Shown here piece after piece: positions 1 to 5,348 of a DNA stretch of 5,348 nt (the stretch's first letter is position 1; each line of letters opens with the position of its first letter). The stretch is from an uncultured Bacillota bacterium (GTDB lineage: Bacteria; Bacillota; Clostridia; Christensenellales; UBA1242). Location: positions 1 to 5,348 of the forward strand of contig USKO01000049.1 of the NCBI GenBank assembly GCA_900555365.1. Direction: 5' to 3'. The notes beneath the pieces were generated by a model. The model saw only the letters and a list, made by a program, of their open reading frames with translations, did not search any database and had not been told where the DNA came from. Both the position numbers and the translations under genes were made by a program.

Positions 1-1346
1 TTTTTAAGAAAAATGGTCAAGAAATTGGCATGATTTTTTTAAAAAGTATTATTGATCAGGCATTGCTCTCAAGTGCTATTTATTATCCGCTTCAAACTTA
101 TGATCAAGCTTTTACCATAGAGATAATTGAAACGAATATTATCAAATGTGCAGATGTAAAACAAATAAAGAAAAAAGATATGATCAAAGAAATCCTTGAT
201 GGAAAAGTTGTAATAATTAGCAATTTTTCTAAAACGGTTTTATCTGTTGATCTATTTAAATTTCCGTCGCGAACGCCGTCTGAGCCTCCAACATCTCCTG
301 TAATTCAAGGACCTAGAGAGGGTTTTGTAGAGGACCTGCAGACAAATATAACTCTTCTTCGAAGACGCGTCAAAAGTAGCGATTTAACTTTTGAAGTAGT
401 GCGAATTGGAAGTGAAACGCAGACAAAAGTGTGCATCTCTTACATAAAAGGTATTGCAAATGATAGGGTTATAAAGGAAGTTAAGAAAAAATTAAATAGT
501 ATTAAAGTCGACGGTATCGTCGATTCCTATATGATTCTTTCTTTTTTAGAGGAAAGACCTAATTCACTATTTAAACAAATCGGCAATCAAGAAAAACCAG
601 ATGTAGTAGCAGCCAAGATGCTCGAGGGAAAAGTGGCGCTTATTGTAGACAACTCTCCAATCGTGCTTACCGTACCATTTATTTTTATTGAAGACCTTCA
701 AAACAGCAATGATTATTATACCAATCATCATTATTCAAGTATGGTAAGAATAATAAGACTACTTGGGCTTCTTCTTGCCATCATCGCTCCAGGATTTTAT
801 CTTTCTTTGCAAATTTATCACTATAATATTTTACCATTAAATTTCCTTGTGACGATAGCAGATACAACACAAGGACTGCCTTTCACGCCTTTTTTGGAGA
901 TTTTATTTATATTTTTACTTTTCCAAATTCTTTATGAGGTAAGTCTTCGTCTTCCTAGTTATTTAGGCCTTGCCACTTCTGTTGTAGGGGCGTTGATTTT
1001 AGGAGATACTGGTGTAAAAGCGGGGCTTATTTCTCCTCCAGGCGTCATTATTGTTGCTCTTTCAAAAATAGCACTCTATACCATTCCCGAGCAATCTGCG
1101 CAAATTACAGTATTGCAGCTTATTTTCTTATTTTTAGGTGGTTCACTTGGAATAATTGGACTTACAACGGGAGCAATATACATAATCAATTATCTTAATA
1201 CTTTAGATAGCTTTGGAACTCCATATCTTGCTCCATATGGACCCAAGATATCCCCTGATCTTAAGGATGCATTACTTGTAAAATCTATTCAAAAGATGAA
1301 TAAGCGCCCGAAATCTTTTAGTCCTAAGCAAAAGGAGAGATCATGA
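1..1346 (+). CDS. gerAA: Spore germination receptor subunit A (GerA family), 5' end missing
   Basis: This is the A subunit of a nutrient germinant receptor, expected in the inner membrane of the dormant spore. The frame is open to the left edge: in-frame codons at 3-29 read FKKNGQEIG before the first Met at position 30. They continue smoothly into a segment resembling the family's early 'Y-x-x-x-I/L-D' strand, so that Met is internal. About 447 residues are visible; relatives have roughly 480-500, so some tens of codons are missing. Counting from the Met at 30, the soluble part (1-237) has the hallmark GPREGF (94-99) and a degenerate E-K-P-D where relatives usually show ERPD. The membrane part (about 244-389) has several hydrophobic segments, LRLP (306-309), the GDTGVKAG motif (325-332) and the C-terminal SFGTPYLAPYGP (394-405). 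A basic tail ends the protein. Its stop overlaps the gerAB start. The family assignment is firm; the germinant is unknown. Confidence 0.96.
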   Translation, partial: FKKNGQEIGMIFLKSIIDQALLSSAIYYPLQTYDQAFTIEIIETNIIKCADVKQIKKKDMIKEILDGKVVIISNFSKTVLSVDLFKFPSRTPSEPPTSPVIQGPREGFVEDLQTNITLLRRRVKSSDLTFEVVRIGSETQTKVCISYIKGIANDRVIKEVKKKLNSIKVDGIVDSYMILSFLEERPNSLFKQIGNQEKPDVVAAKMLEGKVALIVDNSPIVLTVPFIFIEDLQNSNDYYTNHHYSSMVRIIRLLGLLLAIIAPGFYLSLQIYHYNILPLNFLVTIADTTQGLPFTPFLEILFIFLLFQILYEVSLRLPSYLGLATSVVGALILGDTGVKAGLISPPGVIIVALSKIALYTIPEQSAQITVLQLIFLFLGGSLGIIGLTTGAIYIINYLNTLDSFGTPYLAPYGPKISPDLKDALLVKSIQKMNKRPKSFSPKQKERS

Positions 1347-2428
1347 AACAGACAATAAATGTTCGCCAAGCAGGAATACTTTTAATAATGTGCATATTTG
1401 CAAATAAGATTTTATTGCTTCCATCCTTAATGTACGCAGATGTGAAAGCGGACGCTATTTTTGTTGTTACTGCTTTGTTTTTGATAGAAATCATTACGCT
1501 GCCGGTGCTACTTATGCTAAAAAAACATTTTCCAACTCAAAGTCTTTATGAAATATTGAAGGGAAGAATAGGGGTGGTTTTGACAAAAATTATCTATATT
1601 TTGTTACTGTTATTTTTCTTTTTGAAAGTTCTTTTGGTTTTTAGTATAACCTATGTTTATTTTAAACAACAGATATATAAGGATGAAGTCATTTGGATTG
1701 CACTTATTTCTTTCTTGCCAGTAATCAATCATGCAGTTGTCAGCGGAATAAGGCCACTGTCAAGAACAATGGAGATTTTTTTTACAGTCATCATGATAGG
1801 ATTTATCGCCTGTCTTGGATTTTCTTTATTTACTAGAATTTCCTTTCCATATATGTTTTTGTCTAATGTAAAAAGCTTTTTTGGCTCTGTGTATAAGCAT
1901 ATATTTTCTTTTGGAGATATATTTTTTCTATTTTTAATAATCGATAAAATTGAGATAAAGAAGGGACAAGAAAAAACACTTTATAAATATGCTATAATAG
2001 GATTTATTTTGGTAATAATATTATATTTTCTATATTATAGCAAATATAAAGTAACATCCTTTATGCATAATAACGCACTTGCAGACATTTTAGTGTTCTC
2101 TGTACAGTTTAATGCCATTGGAAGGCTTGATATTATAGCCATGATAACAATTGTGCTGATAACACTATTTCAAATGGAAATTTTTAGTTATGGATTTAGT
2201 GATTGTCTATTACATATTTTCCCAAAATTAAACTGGATATATTCGGTCATTGTCTTTGATATTATTTTCTGTCTTGTTTACTATTTATTTTTGGGTAAAT
2301 ATGAAACAATGATACAGTCTACAACTAGCTGGTTTCCATTTTTAGCAATATTTATTAATATTGCTCTTCCATTAATTTTTTGGATAATTTCTTTAATTAA
2401 GAGGAGGAAGAATGAAAAAACTGATTAA
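1343..2428 (+). CDS. gerAB: Spore germination receptor subunit B (GerAB family, APC-type membrane protein)
   Basis: The 361-residue protein is almost wholly hydrophobic, with about ten membrane segments (roughly 10-28, 35-56, 80-105, 112-133, 141-163, 184-200, 214-232, 262-285, 295-316 and 330-352). This is the usual size and topology of the GerAB family of the amino acid-polyamine-cation transporter superfamily. Family-like features are the N-terminal I-x-x-R-Q-A opening and the GRLD motif at 260-263 before a membrane helix. In studied receptors this subunit binds the germinant; it is not known to act as a classical transporter. The start is supported by AAAGGAGAG at 1331-1339 and by the ATGA overlap with gerAA (stop TGA 1344-1346), which suggests coupled translation. 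The C-terminus is short and basic (IKRRKNEK). Sequence similarity in this family is weak, so the call leans partly on the position between A and C genes. The ligand cannot be predicted. Confidence 0.94.
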   Translation: MKQTINVRQAGILLIMCIFANKILLLPSLMYADVKADAIFVVTALFLIEIITLPVLLMLKKHFPTQSLYEILKGRIGVVLTKIIYILLLLFFFLKVLLVFSITYVYFKQQIYKDEVIWIALISFLPVINHAVVSGIRPLSRTMEIFFTVIMIGFIACLGFSLFTRISFPYMFLSNVKSFFGSVYKHIFSFGDIFFLFLIIDKIEIKKGQEKTLYKYAIIGFILVIILYFLYYSKYKVTSFMHNNALADILVFSVQFNAIGRLDIIAMITIVLITLFQMEIFSYGFSDCLLHIFPKLNWIYSVIVFDIIFCLVYYLFLGKYETMIQSTTSWFPFLAIFINIALPLIFWIISLIKRRKNEKTD

Positions 2429-3698
2429 AACATATATAAAAAATCCAATGCTGTTAATTTTACTCTTAATTTTAATTTTTTTCACTCCCATGGCAATATA
2501 CTCGCCTGGCGAAAATAAGATCAAGGGAGTTGTTACAGCTATTGGTATAGATAAGATGGAAGAGCAGTACGAAGTATCACTTTTGACATTCATTCCAACT
2601 GCAAATCAAACCTATAAACAACAAAATGCGGTGATATCTGGCAAGGGCGAATCGGTAACAGAGGCTATCTACAACGCGCAGCTTTCAATGGGAAGGAGTA
2701 TAGGTCTTGCTCATGCTAAAACGACGGTAGTCAGCGAAGATATTTTAAAGCAAGAAGATGTTGCGCAAGTGGTAGATCATATATCAAGGATTTCTTCTCT
2801 TCCAGAGAACACAGTTTTCATATGCACGAATGGCAAAGCTAAAGAATTACTAGAAAGCACGGTGGCGCTCGAAAGTGAGCTTGGTCTTAAACTTGAACAG
2901 CTAATCGGCTTTAACGCATCAAATCTTTATTCTATAGACACTTCTCTTGAGGCGTTCTATAGAGGTTATTATAGTGACACTCACTCTTCTATAATAGGGG
3001 AGTTAAACTTGACAGATCCATCCTCGCAAGAAGAGCAAAACTCATCAAATTCAGAGCCGCCTTCGAGTGGACAATCTTCGGGCGGCGGGCAATCTCAATC
3101 TTCGGGAAACGGATCTTCTTCAGGTGGAGGCGCCGAGCAAGGTCAAAGCAAAGGGAAAAAGACTATTTCAAACCAAGGGGAATCAGTCATCTTAAAAAAT
3201 GGAGAGATGGTTGCTAAATTATCATCAGATCAGCTCAATGCTTTAAATTTGATCAATCCTAAGTCAATAAATCAAATAATAAATATCGATGATGTTTCAC
3301 TTGAAGGGGGCAGGCATGATTTGGCTTATAGAGTAAGAAATAAAAGGGTATTAAAATCAACTAAGTTTGAAAATGGGTATCCTGTTTTTGCCGCGCAAGT
3401 TATATTAGGACTTGAGCTTACAGAGGTTGATGGGGAAAATCAAAATTTACATAAAAATACAGAAATGAGCAAAATGACGCAAGAAATAAAGGATAAACTC
3501 AACTTAAAATTAAAAAACAGTTTCACTGATGCACTAAAAATATTGGTCACGAATAAAACAGATATTATAGATATTACACAAGAATTTTTTAGAAATGATC
3601 GCAAGGGTTTTCAAAAATTTATTAAAGGGATAGATTCGGTTGACGAGTTTATTGAACATGTAAACTTCAAAGTAGCCATCATAGTTGCACCAGACTAA
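2412..3698 (+). CDS. gerAC: Spore germination receptor subunit C (Ger(x)C family), with no lipobox cysteine
   Basis: This is the third receptor subunit, expected on the outer face of the inner spore membrane. It has 428 residues; B. subtilis relatives have about 370-400. Residues 13-30 form one hydrophobic segment after a basic start. The N-terminal family domain (about 31-200) contains TAIGIDK (42-48), the S-x-G-x-x-H-x-K motif (96-103) and the G-K-A-K-E-L-L strand (near 141-147). A Ser/Gly/Gln-rich linker (202-250) follows. The C-terminal domain (about 255-428) starts with V-I-L-K-N-G-E-M-V and ends in the usual alternating beta strand (VNFKVAIIV). Family members are normally lipoproteins with Cys-Trp-Asp at the start of the mature protein; here that place reads Ile-Tyr-Ser, and the only nearby-or-distant Cys before the linker is C138. 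The protein may instead keep an uncleaved membrane anchor (inference). The start has GAGGAGG at 2401-2407 inside the end of gerAB, and the two genes overlap by 17 bases. Confidence 0.91.
   Translation: MKKLIKTYIKNPMLLILLLILIFFTPMAIYSPGENKIKGVVTAIGIDKMEEQYEVSLLTFIPTANQTYKQQNAVISGKGESVTEAIYNAQLSMGRSIGLAHAKTTVVSEDILKQEDVAQVVDHISRISSLPENTVFICTNGKAKELLESTVALESELGLKLEQLIGFNASNLYSIDTSLEAFYRGYYSDTHSSIIGELNLTDPSSQEEQNSSNSEPPSSGQSSGGGQSQSSGNGSSSGGGAEQGQSKGKKTISNQGESVILKNGEMVAKLSSDQLNALNLINPKSINQIINIDDVSLEGGRHDLAYRVRNKRVLKSTKFENGYPVFAAQVILGLELTEVDGENQNLHKNTEMSKMTQEIKDKLNLKLKNSFTDALKILVTNKTDIIDITQEFFRNDRKGFQKFIKGIDSVDEFIEHVNFKVAIIVAPD
3015..3161 (+). other. Low-complexity Ser/Gly/Gln/Glu linker inside GerAC
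   Basis: Codons 202-250 of gerAC encode a stretch made almost only of Ser, Gly, Gln, Asn, Glu and Pro, ending in basic residues (KGKK). It sits between the two family domains and is probably a flexible, unfolded tether. The DNA is locally richer in G and C than its surroundings and holds an 11-base direct repeat, CAATCTTCGGG, at 3072-3082 and 3096-3106. The copies are 24 bases (8 codons) apart and in the same frame, both encoding Q-S-S-G. This is consistent with growth by small in-frame duplications. Confidence 0.85.
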
Positions 3699-3712
3699 AA
3701 TTGTCGTTTTTT

Positions 3713-3741
3713 CATTTTTAAATAAATTTTTGTTTAAAATG
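3713..3741 (+). repeat. AT-rich imperfect inverted repeat after gerAC; weak terminator candidate
   Basis: The left arm CATTTTTAAA (3713-3722, one unpaired T) can pair with TTTAAAATG (3733-3741) around a 10-base loop. A T-rich but interrupted run follows (3742-3757). It lies 15 bases after the gerAC stop and before the ftsH promoter, where a terminator would be expected. The stem has only one G-C pair and the T run is broken by G, so it is a poor match to a classic intrinsic terminator. Confidence 0.3.
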
Positions 3742-3754
3742 CTTGTTTATTTTG

Positions 3755-3783
3755 TTGTGAAAAATTAAAATATATGATACAAT
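3755..3783 (+). promoter_or_regulatory. Probable sigma-A-type promoter of ftsH with extended -10
   Basis: A -35 box TTGTGA (3755-3760; consensus TTGACA) and a -10 box TACAAT (3778-3783; consensus TATAAT) are separated by exactly 17 bases. TG at 3775-3776 gives the extended -10 form TGATACAAT. Transcription would begin near 3790, leaving a leader of about 22 bases before the ftsH GTG. The spacing, the extended -10 and the position just before ftsH make this convincing for an AT-rich region. It implies that ftsH is transcribed separately from the germination genes in growing cells. Confidence 0.75.
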
Positions 3784-3800
3784 ATCTTGAAAGATTTTTT

Positions 3801-3814
3801 AAGGAGGCAATGTG
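3801..3814 (+). promoter_or_regulatory. Ribosome binding site and GTG start of ftsH
   Basis: AAGGAGG (3801-3807) is a near-perfect Shine-Dalgarno sequence, four bases before GTG at 3812. The only nearby ATG (3810-3812) is in another frame and is followed at once by TGA (3813-3815), so it cannot start ftsH. The GTG frame gives the expected FtsH N-terminus: a short polar lead followed by the first membrane helix. Confidence 0.85.
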
Positions 3815-5348
3815 AACGAGCAGAAACCAAAGTTTAGATGGTCGTACTTAATTGTGTTATTATTGATTGTTTTATTGTTTGTTTTGCTTTTTACAAACAA
3901 TGGATATAAGGGGCAATATCTTTATGGCAGCCAAAATGAGATTGGGCAGCTTATTGACGGAACGCACCTAAATGAAGAAGGCGAGACCGAGCAACTTGCA
4001 GCGATTTATTACAAGGATGACATAATCTATTTTCTTGTAAAAGATTCTCAGTATACTGGCAATTTCCCAACTTATTCAGATTATTACATTTACTATGAAA
4101 GCGGCGATGGCATTCTAGAATATGTCATTAGCGAAGTCAATGCTCACAATGAAGGCTTGACAAGTGAAAATCAAATTCAAATTAGAAAAGGTGTGGACGG
4201 TGTAAATTTCTGGGATATTATTTATCCAATTCTTTATATTGCATTTGCGCTATTCCTTGTTTGGATGATTTATAGACTTCTTAGCAGTTCTTCTAAAGGT
4301 GCTATGAGCTTTGGTAAATCAAGAGCAAAAGCTTATACAACAAGCAAAGTTAAGTTCGATGATATTGCAGGCACTGAAGAAGAAAAAGAAGAATTAAAAG
4401 AAATTGTTGAATTCTTGAAATCTCCAAAGAAATTTACCGATCTTGGTGCAAGAATACCTAAAGGAATTCTTTTAGTTGGCTATCCAGGAACAGGTAAAAC
4501 TCTTCTTGCAAGAGCTGTCGCAGGAGAAGCTAATGTACCATTCATTTCAATAAGTGGTTCAGACTTTGTTGAAATGTTTGTCGGCGTTGGTGCATCAAGA
4601 GTAAGAGACCTATTTGATCAAGCAAAGAAAAATAAACCTTGCATCGTGTTTATCGATGAAATTGACGCTGTTGGTAGACAGCGAGGAGCAGGCCTTGGTG
4701 GCGGAAATGACGAACGAGAACAGACGCTCAATCAGCTTCTTGTTGAGATGGACGGATTTGAGCCAAATGAAGGAATTATAGTACTTGCAGCTACAAACAG
4801 AAGCGATGTACTTGATCCAGCCCTAATGCGTCCAGGTCGATTTGACAGACAAATCTATGTGAATATTCCTGATGTGAAGGGAAGAGAGGGCATCCTTAGA
4901 ATTCACGCACGCAATAAGCCAATTGACGAAAATGTAGACTTCAAAACCCTGGCTAAAATTACAGTTGGATTTACTGGCGCTGATATTGAAAATATGCTCA
5001 ATGAAGCGGCAATTTTGGCGGCAAGAGCAGGCAGACCTAAGATTATCATGTCAGATATAACAGAGGGCATCAATAAAGTTACTATGGGTCCTCAAAAGAA
5101 GAGTAGACTTGTGACTGAGCGTGATAAAAAGATCACAGCATATCATGAGTCAGGTCACGCTATACTTGCTAAAAAACTCAAGAACGCTGATGAAGTGCAA
5201 GAAGTTTCAATTATTCCTAGAGGTATGGCAGGCGGCTATACAATGCAAAGACCAGAAAATGACAACTCATACAGAACATATAATTATCTTATGGATGAAA
5301 TTGCTGTTTGTATGGGCGGAAGACTTGCAGAAGAGCTGATCTTTAAAG
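3812..5348 (+). CDS. ftsH: ATP-dependent zinc metalloprotease FtsH, 3' end missing
   Basis: FtsH is a hexameric membrane protease that unfolds and degrades misfolded membrane proteins and short-lived regulators. 512 codons are visible from GTG at 3812 to the right edge; full proteins have about 600-700 residues. Domains in order: first membrane helix (about 12-27); extracytoplasmic domain (about 28-134); second membrane helix (about 135-154); AAA+ ATPase beginning at VKFDDIAG (180-187). Walker A is GYPGTGKT (223-230), the pore loop is MFVG (255-258), Walker B ends in IDEID (281-285), and the second region of homology has N329 and the RPGRFDR arginines R340 and R343. The protease domain has the zinc site HESGH (445-449). 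The third zinc ligand would fall beyond the window. Tyr224 replaces the usual Pro in Walker A, but all nucleotide-binding residues are kept. The frame has no internal stop. It has its own probable promoter and lies 113 bases after gerAC; this link to germination genes is probably positional only. Confidence 0.98.
   Translation, partial: MNEQKPKFRWSYLIVLLLIVLLFVLLFTNNGYKGQYLYGSQNEIGQLIDGTHLNEEGETEQLAAIYYKDDIIYFLVKDSQYTGNFPTYSDYYIYYESGDGILEYVISEVNAHNEGLTSENQIQIRKGVDGVNFWDIIYPILYIAFALFLVWMIYRLLSSSSKGAMSFGKSRAKAYTTSKVKFDDIAGTEEEKEELKEIVEFLKSPKKFTDLGARIPKGILLVGYPGTGKTLLARAVAGEANVPFISISGSDFVEMFVGVGASRVRDLFDQAKKNKPCIVFIDEIDAVGRQRGAGLGGGNDEREQTLNQLLVEMDGFEPNEGIIVLAATNRSDVLDPALMRPGRFDRQIYVNIPDVKGREGILRIHARNKPIDENVDFKTLAKITVGFTGADIENMLNEAAILAARAGRPKIIMSDITEGINKVTMGPQKKSRLVTERDKKITAYHESGHAILAKKLKNADEVQEVSIIPRGMAGGYTMQRPENDNSYRTYNYLMDEIAVCMGGRLAEELIFK

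Noticed and set aside
508..523. Perfect inverted repeat TCGACG-GTAT-CGTCGA
   Set aside because: It lies inside gerAA and encodes part of V-D-G-I-V-D at a place where the family has similar residues. There is no T run and no site context, so chance within coding sequence is the simplest reading.
2393..2593. 66-codon open frame on the - strand
   Set aside because: It lies opposite the gerAB/gerAC junction, where both + strand genes are well supported. It has no recognisable family and reads like the complement of an AT-rich membrane-segment region.
2823..2825. C138 of GerAC as a displaced lipid-attachment cysteine
   Set aside because: It lies in a beta strand deep in the N-terminal domain, far from the signal segment and without a lipobox-like hydrophobic stretch before it.
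3699..3757. Strong intrinsic terminator after gerAC
   Set aside because: T runs at 3706-3712 and beyond are present, but no G-C-rich hairpin precedes any of them. Only the weak AT-rich repeat at 3713-3741 could be found, so a firm terminator was not called.
5121..5339. 72-codon + strand open frame near the right edge
   Set aside because: It is out of frame with, and wholly inside, the ftsH protease domain, where the HESGH zinc site is read in the other frame. It is a shadow.

Overview
The window is AT-rich bacterial DNA from an endospore-forming member of the Bacillota, most likely a clostridial lineage. The evidence is a complete A-B-C set of spore germinant-receptor genes, strong Shine-Dalgarno sequences and the standard genetic code. 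The species cannot be named from the sequence. All genes are on the + strand and packed tightly.

Layout: positions 1-1346 hold the 3' part of a gerAA-type gene. It is open to the left edge, so its true start and the operon promoter lie outside. Positions 1343-2428 hold a gerAB-type gene that overlaps gerAA by 4 bases (ATGA). Positions 2412-3698 hold a gerAC-type gene that overlaps gerAB by 17 bases. A 113-base gap follows, with an AT-rich imperfect inverted repeat and a good sigma-A-type promoter with an extended -10. Positions 3812-5348 hold the first 512 codons of ftsH. It starts at GTG and runs off the right edge.

The three Ger proteins are expected to form one receptor complex in the inner spore membrane. 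GerAA is the large subunit with a soluble N-terminal part and a membrane part, GerAB is the APC-type membrane subunit that in studied cases binds the germinant, and GerAC is the subunit anchored on the outer face. The overlaps suggest translational coupling to keep the subunits in proportion. By family precedent the operon is read in the forespore under sigma G. FtsH, an ATP-dependent membrane protease, appears to be a separate housekeeping unit with its own promoter.

I see no undescribed system, mobile element, RNA gene or CRISPR array. The most unusual point is the GerAC protein: it has no lipobox cysteine where the family normally has a lipoprotein signal, and it carries a Ser/Gly/Gln-rich linker of about 49 residues between its two family domains.
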